A stretch of 64,000 nucleotides of DNA. Origin: Sphingomonas sp. IW22. GTDB taxonomy: Bacteria; Pseudomonadota; Alphaproteobacteria; Sphingomonadales; Sphingomonadaceae. The notes beneath the pieces are model-generated. The model saw only the letters and a program-made list of their open reading frames with translations, did no database searches and was not told the origin of the DNA. How positions within the stretch are numbered: the stretch's first letter is position 1; each line of letters begins with the position of its first letter. Below are positions 1-8,033 of the stretch, piece after piece. The stretch lies in assembly GCF_041321155.1 (NCBI RefSeq), contig NZ_JBGGWB010000001.1:744001-808000 (forward strand), given 5' to 3'. The translations under genes and the position numbers were made by a program.

Positions 1-95
1 GTCTCAACTCGCACGCGTGGCTCGGGCTGGCGAGCGGCGCAGGCCGCGAGCATCAGGCTAGAAGCCGTCGTGATACAGCGCGTCCAGGACCGCAT
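1..95 (-). CDS. Rz1-like outer-membrane spanin lipoprotein (o-spanin), truncated by window edge
   Basis: An ATG at 95-93 opens a frame overlapping the last 38 bases of the Rz-like gene and running off the window at base 1 (31 codons visible). The start reads MRSWTR, then a hydrophobic stretch, then a lipobox LMLAAC with the cysteine at residue 19, then a proline-containing region (RQPEPRV). A short lipoprotein starting inside the 3' end of the inner-membrane spanin in another frame is the classic Rz/Rz1 arrangement. The product would be an outer-membrane lipoprotein that pairs with the Rz-like protein to fuse the membranes at lysis. The mature part is outside the window, so length and proline content cannot be checked. 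Confidence 0.7.
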   Translation of the reverse strand, partial: MRSWTRCITTASSLMLAACAARQPEPRVRVE

Positions 96-516
96 TGCAT
101 TCCTCCATCTCTGTTTCGGCCGACAAGCGCTCGGTGCGCGTCTCAGCGGCCTGGGCGCGCCGGATCCACTCGTCACGCTGGCGGATCGTCGCTTCGGCCA
201 GGCGGCGTTGCTCGACGCCGAGCTGGACCAAACGGTCGGTTTCCGCTGCCAAAGCGTCGATGCTCGCCGACTGCTGCTTAACAATCAGGCGCGCAGCATC
301 GCGATCGGTGCGCGCATCATCCCTGCCCTTGACCAGCGCGGCGATCGCCTCGGGGGCCTTGTCCGGCTTTGGGCGATCAGGGATGGCGATCGTGATGCGT
401 GTCAGCAAATCCAGGTATCGCGCGCGCAGATGATCGACGCGCGCTCCCCAGGCCAGGGCACCGACAAGCGCGATGACGAGCACCGTTTTTATCGGGTTCG
501 CAGCCAGCCAGTTCAT
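58..516 (-). CDS. Rz-like inner-membrane spanin (i-spanin)
   Basis: 152 residues. One N-terminal membrane segment (about residues 8-24, KTVLVIALVGALAWG) is followed by a long charged, helix-prone region with alternating Ala/Arg/Glu typical of the periplasmic coiled coil of Rz proteins. The start ATG overlaps the endolysin stop (ATGA), so it is translationally coupled. The gene lies last but one in the holin-endolysin-spanin cassette and its 3' end overlaps a lipoprotein reading frame in a second frame, as in lambda Rz/Rz1. The role, anchoring in the inner membrane and spanning the periplasm to disrupt the outer membrane, is inferred from topology and position; spanins have little sequence conservation. 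Confidence 0.75.
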   Translation of the reverse strand: MNWLAANPIKTVLVIALVGALAWGARVDHLRARYLDLLTRITIAIPDRPKPDKAPEAIAALVKGRDDARTDRDAARLIVKQQSASIDALAAETDRLVQLGVEQRRLAEATIRQRDEWIRRAQAAETRTERLSAETEMEECNAVLDALYHDGF

Positions 517-1100
517 GGCAGCCCGGCCTTACAGATGCGGATCTCGCGCCGGCGCCGGTTGACCAGTCCAGGAACAACCCGCAACGGTCGGCCTGCCTTC
601 TTCCACATGGCAAAGGCATCGCACCCCGCAGCCCACTGACCGGCGCGAAAGCGATGTGCGGCAGTCGACGCGCAGAACGACGGCCACCCGATATTATAGG
701 AAAGGCTGATCGCAGCGTGCAGCTGCTGCTCGCGCCCCGTGGCGAAGAGCTGCGGCGTACATGCGCGGATCCGCGTCGCATGCTCGACCAGCTCGCGCTC
801 AAGGCGGATCAGACAGCCGTCCGGCGTCTCAACCATCCCGGCGCGAACGTCGCGGGTCAGGCCGTCGCAGATCGTCCAGATGCCGACAATATCGCGATAG
901 GCGGCCAGATACTGGCGGCCGGCTACGTGGCGCACCTCAATCGCCCGGTCAGCGCGTGGACGTGCTTCGACAACGCGACCGCTTTCGTCGGCCGGCACGC
1001 TGACGAACAGACCGGCTGCCACGACGGCGCCAACGATCGCCACGAGCGCGCTGCCAATGCTGCGGCGAGGCGCCGCCGGCATCACACCATAGCCGGGCAT
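513..1100 (-). CDS. Phage endolysin, GH24 lysozyme-like, with N-terminal signal-anchor
   Basis: 195 residues. Residues about 15-36 form a Gly/Ala-rich weakly hydrophobic segment preceded by Arg-Arg, as in signal-anchor-release endolysins. The lysozyme core follows: LAAYRDIVGIWTICDG carries the Asp and Thr of the family's E-8-D-5-T catalytic set, and GLVNRRRREIRIC matches the C-terminal GLxxRRxxE region. The glutamate expected nine residues before the Asp is not there (Gly at that place, AGRQYLAAYRD), so the active site is unusual. Several cysteines suggest disulphide control. The start codon shares one base with the holin stop (TGATG). The predicted substrate is peptidoglycan in the periplasm. 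Confidence 0.8.
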   Translation of the reverse strand: MPGYGVMPAAPRRSIGSALVAIVGAVVAAGLFVSVPADESGRVVEARPRADRAIEVRHVAGRQYLAAYRDIVGIWTICDGLTRDVRAGMVETPDGCLIRLERELVEHATRIRACTPQLFATGREQQLHAAISLSYNIGWPSFCASTAAHRFRAGQWAAGCDAFAMWKKAGRPLRVVPGLVNRRRREIRICKAGLP

Positions 1101-1300
1101 CAGTCCTCGTCTCCGGCCTTGGCAACCGGATTGCGTCCGATTGCGCGCTGGATCGTATCGGTTTCCCAGATGCGGATCATGGTCCAGATCACGGTCATCA
1201 GCGCCGCGATCGCTGGCAGCATGTCCGACAGCGTGCCGACAACGACACCGATCGATACCGCGTCGCCCAGCGCGCGCGGTGCTTCCTGAGGCAAGTTCAT
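1100..1300 (-). CDS. Phage holin (small, two membrane segments)
   Basis: 66 residues. Two hydrophobic stretches (about residues 12-28 and 29-45, with LPAIAALMTVIWTMIRIWE) and a charged tail. The pattern ending in a WxxIRIWE-like motif is typical of short class II holins next to endolysins. It is the first gene of the lysis cassette, upstream of and coupled to the endolysin. A GGAG sequence precedes the ATG. It is separated from the tail genes by a strong terminator, so the cassette may have its own transcription or depend on read-through. Function is assigned from topology and position. Confidence 0.75.
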   Translation of the reverse strand: MNLPQEAPRALGDAVSIGVVVGTLSDMLPAIAALMTVIWTMIRIWETDTIQRAIGRNPVAKAGDED

Positions 1301-1321
1301 CGACCGGCTCCTTCCGAAACG

Positions 1322-1354
1322 AAAAAGGGCGACGCTCCGGCCGAGCGCCGCCCT
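1322..1354 (-). terminator. Rho-independent terminator at end of tail gene operon
   Basis: Arms AGGGCGACGCTC (1326-1337) and GAGCGCCGCCCT (1343-1354) pair with one mismatch around a 5-base loop. On the minus strand the stem is followed by a run of T (the A run at 1322-1326). It sits just after the stop of the last GH5 tail gene and before the holin gene. Confidence 0.8.
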
Positions 1355-1377
1355 GATGAGGGTTTGATGATCGTGGC

Positions 1378-2616
1378 TTATTTTCGGAGCGCGGCGATCT
1401 GCTTCAGCAGCGGCGACGCGCCGGTCTTCGTCGTCTGGGTCAGGCCATACCAGCCCCCACCGTTCGCATCGTAGGGCATGAACGTCGACATGATAAACCA
1501 GGTCGCATACCGGATCACGTCGGCGTTATCGTCCAGCCATTTGAAGAACAGCGGCATGGCGAAGCGGCCCTTGGCGTTGTTCGGGAACGCAAACTCGGTC
1601 AGCGCCAGGGTAAGGCCGGCTTCTCGGGCAGCATCGACGCTGGGCTGAAGCCGCTTGGCGATCCATTCCGCAACATCCGCGTCCGAATAGGTGTCGCCGA
1701 GCTTCATCACCTGCGAAGGATAGCGACCCGACGTGTCATCATCGAAATACTGGTGCACGTCGATGATGGTCCGGCCCAGCGGATCGCTATCGGCCAGCGC
1801 CTTTGCATCATCGATCTTGTCATCAAGATCCTGAAACGCCTGATAGCCGCTGATCGACATCGTCAGCGGCGTCGTCCAGCCCGCCGCACGGTGCAGGCGG
1901 ACGAACTCCCGGCCGATCGGCCACCAGTCACTGCCGAGCGAATGAGGCTCGTTTACGAATGACGGGATGAGGCGCGGATGGTTCAGATAGCGGCCAAAGC
2001 CCGCCATGAACGATTCGTAGAGGCCGGCCGCCTTCTCGACCGTCAGCTTGGGCGTGAACATGTTACCGGTGGTAGGCGACTTCTGCCGCGCCTCCCGGCT
2101 CGCGCCATAGCCGTGTTCCTCGACGATGATCGTGAAACCCATGTCCAGCGCCGCATCCATCATCGGATGAAGATGCTTTTCGACCGCCGGGTCGACGACA
2201 AAGACCCCCGGCGTGGTCTCGTCCGACATCAGGCGCCGAGCGCGATATGGCACCCGGATCAACCGAATACCGTTATCCCATGCCAGCTGAAGCTCGGCGG
2301 CCGTGGGATAGAAATACGCGGTCCCATAATCGAGCCGATACGACGACATGCCGCCGGCGCCGATGTTGCAGCCAATCATGCAGCGCCGCGTGATCGGCAC
2401 CGGTTCGCTCGCCGGTTCTTCGACAACCGGCGGCTCGGGGATGCGCTCTTCCGGGTCGGTGGCATAGGCGATCTTGCCGGTTTCCGGCAGCCCGTCAGGC
2501 ACGATGCCCAGCAGGTAGAGCCGATCGACACCGAACTTCGTCCGATTCGCCTTGCCCAGTTCAATGATGCCGTCCGGGTCTTTGTCGGGCAGCATTGCGT
2601 CGAGGTAGTGGATCAT
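1378..2616 (-). CDS. Tail-associated glycoside hydrolase, GH5 (cellulase-like) family
   Basis: 412 residues. An N-terminal part of about 70 residues, ending in a Pro/Glu-rich linker, precedes a TIM-barrel glycosidase domain. Visible GH5 marks: GIRLIRVPYR near residue 110, the catalytic acid/base in FVNEPH near residue 220 (the family N-E-P motif), VHQYFDDD near 285, and the nucleophile in ALTEFAFP near 340. No signal peptide is seen. The ATG overlaps the stop of the preceding DUF1593/LamG gene (ATGA), so it is co-translated with tail fibre genes; the operon ends in a terminator just after it. The likely role is a virion-borne depolymerase acting on a beta-linked host surface glycan; the substrate is not known. 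Confidence 0.85.
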   Translation of the reverse strand: MIHYLDAMLPDKDPDGIIELGKANRTKFGVDRLYLLGIVPDGLPETGKIAYATDPEERIPEPPVVEEPASEPVPITRRCMIGCNIGAGGMSSYRLDYGTAYFYPTAAELQLAWDNGIRLIRVPYRARRLMSDETTPGVFVVDPAVEKHLHPMMDAALDMGFTIIVEEHGYGASREARQKSPTTGNMFTPKLTVEKAAGLYESFMAGFGRYLNHPRLIPSFVNEPHSLGSDWWPIGREFVRLHRAAGWTTPLTMSISGYQAFQDLDDKIDDAKALADSDPLGRTIIDVHQYFDDDTSGRYPSQVMKLGDTYSDADVAEWIAKRLQPSVDAAREAGLTLALTEFAFPNNAKGRFAMPLFFKWLDDNADVIRYATWFIMSTFMPYDANGGGWYGLTQTTKTGASPLLKQIAALRK

Positions 2617-4589
2617 ACGGTGATTCCTTTCACTGCTACGGCATCACGGACACGCTGGTGCGCGGCGGCGATGTCTTCGGGCTGAAGGTTTTCGAAGATG
2701 GCGACATGCGCGATGTCGCCGAGCAGACTGGCGGACGTGCTCCCGCTCGATCGCTGAGATCCGATATAGGTGAGACCGCTGCCGGGGTTTGGAGCACCAG
2801 CGACCGTGCCGCTGATCGCTTCGGCCCCATTGACGTATGCGGCGATCGCCGGGCCGTCCTCGTAGACCGAAACCATCAGCCAGGTGTTTGCGGGCAGCAC
2901 CGCGTCGTCAGTGAACGTCGTGGCAGAGGTTCCGCCACCATAACGCCGGATGTATTCGAGCCTGCCGCCGTTGAACCGAAGCTGGAACTGACGGCTGCTG
3001 GCATTGCTATCGTCACGCGCGGCAATCGTTTGCATCCCGGACGTCGCCGCGACCCGCACCACGAATGCCATCAGGCGCTTGTTCGACCCGTTCAGGCGCG
3101 GCGCTTCCGGCAGCCGGAGATAGTCGTTCGTGCCGATCGTCACGCCCTCGGCAATGAACGTCGGGTCTGCCGTGTCAGCTTCCACCTGCAGGCCAAGCGC
3201 CAGCACGCTGCCATGCGTACCGAGCAGATACTGGCCCTCGGTTTCACGGATCAGCCATTCGTCGACCAGCTCGGCCTCCAGTGGCTCGGCCGCCGGCGCA
3301 AACTGATCGAGGGCATGGGCCGATGGCACCAGTGCCGAGCGCGGCGCGCGATACCGCTCGAAGGCCTCGGCAACCGCTGCATACCAGCGATCGAGGTTGA
3401 CCGCCGCTTCGGCCGCCGTCGTCGTGTTGGTGATCGTCAGCTCGGGCGCCCAGGCGTGCGGGTTCCACCACGTATGTTCGGGGTTGGGGAACTGCGGATT
3501 GACCGCCGTTCCGTAACCGAATGTGCGCGCCGCCCACAGCTCGCCAACATAGGGTCGATATTTGCCGCACCAGTTCGCCGTATTGGCAGGATCAAAATTG
3601 CCTTGCAGCTTGGCGGAGATCAGCCAGAACCATGCACCGGCGTCGCCGGCGCGGTAGTAGCTCGACGGATAGTTGCTGGTGCTGCGTTCGTTCTGCATGA
3701 ACGCGCCCATTGCCCCTGCGGGAACGATGCGATGTACCCAGAAGTCCGCGTCGGAGCCGCTGTTGTCGCGGTTGAACGCGTGCCACTGGTGATACCCGGC
3801 AATCAGGTGCATGTCGCCGAACAGGCCCGGCGTCTCCGCATCCGGCCAGCTGTTCGAGGTCAGGTAGACCCACGACGGCGTGTCGCCGTTCGGGCCGGTG
3901 TTGAAGTTCGGCTGACCGATGATGCGGACGCGCCTGAAGAAATCGGGCTGCTGGCCAAGCTGGACCGCCTCATATGCGGCCTGCGCCACGACATCGAACG
4001 AACCCTGCACCGAGATCCACAGCTTGTCCTGCGGCAGCTCGCTGTCCGGATTGCCATGGGCGGCCGCCGCCGCAATCATCGCCTGGGCAGCGGCATGCGC
4101 GCGATCGTACTGATCGTCGTCGCCCGGCTCGCGATAGCCCTTCGAGGGGGACAGCGAACGCGGGCCTTGCACGCACAATGCCGTCAGTTCGGCTTCAGCC
4201 TTGAAACGCTCGGGATAGGGCGTGTGCGTCACCAAGGTGGCGCGATCGGCCTCATAGGCGGTGATCTGGTTGGTGAACCCGCTCGACAGCCCGCCAGGCA
4301 TGGATGCTGCGAACCCGACCAGATTGAAGTGATCCTGCGTCGCCAGCCACAGCGCCATCGCACCTTCATCGTCGCGCTCCGCGCCGGGATCGATGTCGGC
4401 GGTTACGAAGACCGGGTATTGCGCAGTCTTCGCCGTGGCCGGACCGACCGGCGCAGCCATCCGGGGCAGCGAAGGCGTCGGGGTTGGTGTGGGAATGGGG
4501 ATCGGCAGTCCGGCGATCACGACAGACGCGGCGGCTCGGATTGCGCGCGGCGATCTGGAACCCGCGCCGCGGAATCGGGGGTGCCTCAT
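2613..4589 (-). CDS. Tail fibre-like protein: DUF1593 (nucleoside hydrolase-like) plus C-terminal LamG/ConA-like domain
   Basis: 658 residues. A short basic N-terminus with VIAGL and a Pro-Thr repeat (PIPIPTPTPTPS, about residues 29-42) leads into a domain starting VFVTADIDPGAERDDEG near residue 60. Its acidic cluster fits the DUF1593 family, which has a nucleoside-hydrolase-like fold and is usually found in secreted carbohydrate-active proteins. The last 200 or so residues (about 440-650, with LSGTV-like strands, GLTYIGSQR and HVAIF) resemble a concanavalin-A/LamG jelly roll that binds glycans. It lies between two GH5 genes in the tail fibre module, with AAGGA eight bases upstream of its ATG. 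The exact reaction is unknown. Confidence 0.75.
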   Translation of the reverse strand: MRHPRFRGAGSRSPRAIRAAASVVIAGLPIPIPTPTPTPSLPRMAAPVGPATAKTAQYPVFVTADIDPGAERDDEGAMALWLATQDHFNLVGFAASMPGGLSSGFTNQITAYEADRATLVTHTPYPERFKAEAELTALCVQGPRSLSPSKGYREPGDDDQYDRAHAAAQAMIAAAAAHGNPDSELPQDKLWISVQGSFDVVAQAAYEAVQLGQQPDFFRRVRIIGQPNFNTGPNGDTPSWVYLTSNSWPDAETPGLFGDMHLIAGYHQWHAFNRDNSGSDADFWVHRIVPAGAMGAFMQNERSTSNYPSSYYRAGDAGAWFWLISAKLQGNFDPANTANWCGKYRPYVGELWAARTFGYGTAVNPQFPNPEHTWWNPHAWAPELTITNTTTAAEAAVNLDRWYAAVAEAFERYRAPRSALVPSAHALDQFAPAAEPLEAELVDEWLIRETEGQYLLGTHGSVLALGLQVEADTADPTFIAEGVTIGTNDYLRLPEAPRLNGSNKRLMAFVVRVAATSGMQTIAARDDSNASSRQFQLRFNGGRLEYIRRYGGGTSATTFTDDAVLPANTWLMVSVYEDGPAIAAYVNGAEAISGTVAGAPNPGSGLTYIGSQRSSGSTSASLLGDIAHVAIFENLQPEDIAAAHQRVRDAVAVKGITV

Positions 4590-4591
4590 AG

Positions 4592-4729
4592 TCAGGATCC
4601 TTCAGTTTGCGATGGAGCGGTTGGCGGGACCAGGCCCGCGATGACGGGCGAAGCGGCACCGCTGCTTTGCTGACGCACGCGCGGGTTCGCCGTCCCCGCC
4701 GCAGTGCGGGTTCGTGGATGCCTTGCCAT
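4592..4729 (-). CDS. Small protein (45 aa) resembling the N-terminus of the next tail fibre protein
   Basis: ATG at 4729 preceded by a strong ribosome site (AGGAGCTTCAAG before the ATG); stop two bases before the start of the DUF1593/LamG gene. The sequence starts MARHPRTRTAAG and contains ASPVIAGLVPPTAPS. The downstream protein starts MRHPRFRGAG and contains ASVVIAGLPIPIPTP, so the two share RHPRxR, a PR pair and AASxVIAGL in order. It therefore looks like a free-standing copy of that protein's N-terminal leader, possibly a remnant of a fibre module swap or a short attachment peptide. The frame fills what would otherwise be a 150-base gap. Confidence 0.6.
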   Translation of the reverse strand: MARHPRTRTAAGTANPRVRQQSSGAASPVIAGLVPPTAPSQTEGS

Positions 4730-4739
4730 CTTGAAGCTC

Positions 4740-7313
4740 CTATTGATCGGCCAGAAACGGGATCAGCATCTGCATGCAGCCGGTATCGACCGGGTTGTAA
4801 TAGTCGGCCGGGTCGAGCCGGAAGATGTAGGTCCTGTTCCAGAACCGTCCGGCGCCCCAGGTCGTCCAGCCCAGCCAGACGTCCCGGTTGTCGCTCATAT
4901 ACTGGTAGGCAGCGGTCACGACCGGGCCGCACGCGGCCTGCCCCTCGATCGCCGGGTCGCCGCCCGCCAGCTCGCCCATGAACAGGCGGAAGCCATTCGC
5001 CCGCGCCCATTCGGTGATCGCCACCAGCCTGGTCTGCGCGCCCGCCTCGCAGGTGCCCTTGGTGCCGCTGGCATCGTCGTCGAAATAGGTGTGCGGCTCG
5101 AAGGCGAAATTGTCGGCCGGGTCGTAGAAGCTGGCATAGGCCGCGCCCTGCCCGTTGCTGACCCAGCTGCGCGCCGCCGAATATTCGGCGCCCGACATGA
5201 AGATCTTGTTGAGCGCAGGGGTCCGCGCGCGGATCGCGTTGACGACGGCATGATGCGTGTCGCCCACCCGCACCGGCGTCTGCTTGCTGCCGTTCGGTTC
5301 GTTCATGATGCCGAACCACACCCTGGGGTTGTCGGCATAGTGATCGGCAAGCTTGACCCAGAGGTCGGTCAGCATCGCGATTGGCGTGTCGGGATTGTCA
5401 TAGGCGATCTTGCCGCCCCCGCCCTCCTGGAACGAATACGACATGTAGTTGTGGCAGTCGATCAGCGCGATGCCGCCCAGCACCTGCGTCCAGTACCAGA
5501 GCTGTTCGTCGAGGCGGCGCATGTCCTGCCGGTTCGGCGTCGTCCACGATCCCGTGCCGCCGCCACCGAATAGCGGACCGAAGGGCACGGGCTGGATGCG
5601 CTCCCATTTGAACGGCACGCGGATGATCCGCACGCCCCGGCTCCAGTGATAGTCCATCTCGCGGTGCTTGCGCGGCTCGGGATGTTCAGGCTCGGAATTG
5701 TAGACGTAGTGCGTACCGTAGACGCTCGGCTCTCCGTTGGGCCAGGTCGAGCCGCCGGCGGCGCTGCCAAGGTTCACGCCGACGATGAAGTCCGGATCGG
5801 CCGGAAGCACTGGCGGCGTCAGGTAGACGCAGGCGTCGGCGATAACCAGATAAGACGGGCCGATAGGGTCTGTTATCCGCAGGGTGTGCTTCCCGGCACC
5901 GGCGTGGGGAACCGTGAACGTCACGGCGCTATCGGATCGGTCAGCGGCTTGGGCATAAAGCCGGCCAGCCTCGTAACTGACCCCCGCCCCCGCGTGGCAT
6001 GCGGCGGCAAGCGCAGCGTCGAAACCCGGCGGCGGGTTCACCGATTCCAGCGCGACGCTGTCGCCCACGGCGCCGGTCGGCCCCTGAATGGTGTAAGTGA
6101 TCTGCGACCCGTCGCTGACCGCGCGCAGTTCCCAGAAGCGCGGCGGCACGTCGCGCACCTCGACCCCCGCGGTCGTGTTCGACGTCTGCGTCGTGCGAAA
6201 CTCGCGCCAGCGCTCGGTATCGGTCGGCACAACACCGATGCTGCTGCTGTCATCGGTGTAGATGTAGCGGCCGCCGTCGACCAGATAGGTGACCCAGTCG
6301 CCCCGCCGGTAGATTGTACTGTCGTTCCAGTCGCCACGGCTCCGGATGCTGTCGAACTCGGCTGCGTCGCCCTCGGCCAGGATCTGCGCGATGAAGATGA
6401 TCTGGCGCGTGCTTTCCTCGGTCGCGTTGCTGTCGACCGTCATCACCATCGTCACCGGATTGGCGTCGTCATAGGCTTCGGTGAAGGTGATCGTGCCGCC
6501 GTTATACCAGGCGGTCGGGTCGTTCGGGTCGAAGCCCGGCACATCGATCTCGCAGCCGACCAGCGGCGCGGCGTTGCCGATCGCGGTGCGGAAGCGCGGT
6601 GTCGTGATGTCGCGGCCGCCGTCGGTCGCGGCATAGATCTTGACCGCCGTGCCGGGCAGGATGTTCGTGGTGTTGATCGTCAGGCGGAAGCTGTCGCCCT
6701 CGAAGAGCGAGTTGACCGCAGCCAGCCCGTCGACGGACGTTAGATTTTGTCGCAACGTCGGCATCCCTACGGGCCGCTGCGACGTATCTTGTACGCGCAC
6801 TAGGTTGCCGCCAACGAAGCGCGAGTTCGTGCCGTTGAAGGCGCGATCCTCGGGCGTGTCGCCCAGCGTCTCCATCAGGATCTGCATTTCGCGGTAGCCG
6901 GGCGTGCCATCCGGGTTGGTCGCATCGGTGCGACGGTTTCGCCGCGAGCGGTTGCGCAGCACCATCATCTGCCCGGCATAGTCCGGACCAACCTCGATCA
7001 CCCCGGCGATCGTGCCGATGACGGGCGGGTTGGTCGAACTGCTTGAGCGCTGATAGCTGCAGCCCACCGCCTCGCATGCCTCGGTAAACACGTCATGCCA
7101 GCTGCGCTCCCAGTTCCCTGTCGATGCCAGGCTCTTGCCGCCCGCCATCCACTGCTGAATTTTAGACCCGACATTGTAATTCGACACCGACAGGGTCAGC
7201 ACGACTTCGTCGCCCTCGCTCGTGAGCACTGGCGTCTGGCGCTGATAATTCCAGCGCGGCGGATGTAGTCGAAATGGCTGGTTGGCGGCCATCAACGCCG
7301 GGTAGACTGTCAC
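4740..7313 (-). CDS. Large tail fibre-like protein with C-terminal GH5 glycoside hydrolase domain
   Basis: About 857 residues if started at the GTG at 7313, which overlaps the upstream stop (GTGA) and has GGGA upstream; an ATG at 7292 is the alternative. The N-terminal 480 or so residues are beta-rich and of no family I recognise, with a segment (SRGDWNDSTIYRRGDWV) resembling carbohydrate-binding modules. The C-terminal part from about residue 505 (FIVGVNLGS) is a GH5 barrel: RGVRIIRVPFKWER, the acid/base in GIMNEPNG near 670, PHTYFDDD, and the nucleophile in LFMGELAGG near 778. It is a second, distinct GH5 enzyme in the same module, likely a depolymerase spike or fibre. Substrate unknown. 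Confidence 0.82.
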   Translation of the reverse strand: MTVYPALMAANQPFRLHPPRWNYQRQTPVLTSEGDEVVLTLSVSNYNVGSKIQQWMAGGKSLASTGNWERSWHDVFTEACEAVGCSYQRSSSSTNPPVIGTIAGVIEVGPDYAGQMMVLRNRSRRNRRTDATNPDGTPGYREMQILMETLGDTPEDRAFNGTNSRFVGGNLVRVQDTSQRPVGMPTLRQNLTSVDGLAAVNSLFEGDSFRLTINTTNILPGTAVKIYAATDGGRDITTPRFRTAIGNAAPLVGCEIDVPGFDPNDPTAWYNGGTITFTEAYDDANPVTMVMTVDSNATEESTRQIIFIAQILAEGDAAEFDSIRSRGDWNDSTIYRRGDWVTYLVDGGRYIYTDDSSSIGVVPTDTERWREFRTTQTSNTTAGVEVRDVPPRFWELRAVSDGSQITYTIQGPTGAVGDSVALESVNPPPGFDAALAAACHAGAGVSYEAGRLYAQAADRSDSAVTFTVPHAGAGKHTLRITDPIGPSYLVIADACVYLTPPVLPADPDFIVGVNLGSAAGGSTWPNGEPSVYGTHYVYNSEPEHPEPRKHREMDYHWSRGVRIIRVPFKWERIQPVPFGPLFGGGGTGSWTTPNRQDMRRLDEQLWYWTQVLGGIALIDCHNYMSYSFQEGGGGKIAYDNPDTPIAMLTDLWVKLADHYADNPRVWFGIMNEPNGSKQTPVRVGDTHHAVVNAIRARTPALNKIFMSGAEYSAARSWVSNGQGAAYASFYDPADNFAFEPHTYFDDDASGTKGTCEAGAQTRLVAITEWARANGFRLFMGELAGGDPAIEGQAACGPVVTAAYQYMSDNRDVWLGWTTWGAGRFWNRTYIFRLDPADYYNPVDTGCMQMLIPFLADQ

Positions 7314-7864
7314 TGCACGACGTTCCCGGACACCAGCATGCGTGACCGAAACGCGCTGTCCCGCGCGATGCATTTGACGCAGGCCTCAGCATTCTCGCCA
7401 GCGAGACGGAACGCGTTGCCGAACGATCGCAAAAAGCCGGGTTCACCGGCGCCGTTGGTGCCGATCGTCACGGTAACGCGCGGCCCGCCGGTGCCTTCCT
7501 GTATCAATAGCACGCACCAATTTGGTGCGACGTTGCCTGGCACCTGAACGTTGATGTTCGAGGTCGCGCTGACACCAGCGCAGACGATCGTCTTGCCGTT
7601 ATGCTCCGGTCCCAGGACAATCGTACTACCGCTGGTGAGCGCGATCCGCACCACGTCGAGCGAGCTCATGTCGTAGCGCGACTGCAGCGGCGATGGCACC
7701 AGCGTCGTCGTGCCCGGCCCGGTCGGCAACGGATAGCGGCCATCGCCATTCGGTCCGCCGCCGGCGGCGCCGGTCGCCCAAGCCGCCAGCATCGCCACGA
7801 AGGCATACATGCGCTCTAGGAAACCCAGCAGCTGGGCCGCGACGTCGTCATTCTCGATCGACAT
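7310..7864 (-). CDS. Phage tail fibre module protein of unknown function
   Basis: 184 residues with GAGGATCAT before the ATG. An N-terminal helical stretch (QLLGFLERMYAFVAMLAAWATG) and a Gly/Pro-rich linker lead to a beta-rich domain (VRIALTSGSTIVLGPEHNGKTIVCAGVSA and VTVTIGTNGAG). I do not recognise a named family. The position between the tail hub and the large GH5 protein, with coupled stop and start codons on the downstream side, argues for a structural tail-tip or fibre adaptor component. The N-terminal VAAQL resembles a stretch in the small protein just upstream. Confidence 0.65.
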   Translation of the reverse strand: MSIENDDVAAQLLGFLERMYAFVAMLAAWATGAAGGGPNGDGRYPLPTGPGTTTLVPSPLQSRYDMSSLDVVRIALTSGSTIVLGPEHNGKTIVCAGVSATSNINVQVPGNVAPNWCVLLIQEGTGGPRVTVTIGTNGAGEPGFLRSFGNAFRLAGENAEACVKCIARDSAFRSRMLVSGNVVQ

Positions 7865-7880
7865 ATGATCCTCGCGCGCG

Positions 7881-8033
7881 TCAGGGCTGAAGGACGGCGC
7901 CGGGCCGCGGTTCGGCTAGGTCGACCTCTTGGGCGACCTCACCAGGCTGTAGCTGCGCCGCGACATCCTCATCGTCGGGAAGCGACACACGTCGGGGGTT
8001 CTCTCCCCCACTCGTGATGATGTATTCCCTCAA
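7881..8033 (-). CDS. Small phage protein (50 aa), TTG start coupled to the tail hub gene
   Basis: A TTG at 8033 overlaps the stop codon of the hub gene (TTGA) and is preceded by GAGGAGAAG at good spacing, which decides the start. The product begins LREYIITSGGENPRR, continues acidic (LPDDEDVAAQLQPGEVAQ) and ends in a Pro-rich tail. No family recognised. It fills the 150 bases between the hub and the next tail gene and is probably translated as part of the tail operon. A longer reading of the same frame inside the hub gene is a shadow. Confidence 0.6.
   Translation of the reverse strand: MREYIITSGGENPRRVSLPDDEDVAAQLQPGEVAQEVDLAEPRPGAVLQP

Noticed and set aside
1..60. Search for the second prophage attachment repeat (tRNA-Met 3' sequence)
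   Set aside because: Not present; the left end is still inside the lysis genes, so the junction is outside the window.
2595..4673. A 692-codon plus-strand open frame opposite the DUF1593/LamG gene
   Set aside because: Arg/Gly/Ala-rich without domains; the minus strand protein has clear family motifs and operon context.
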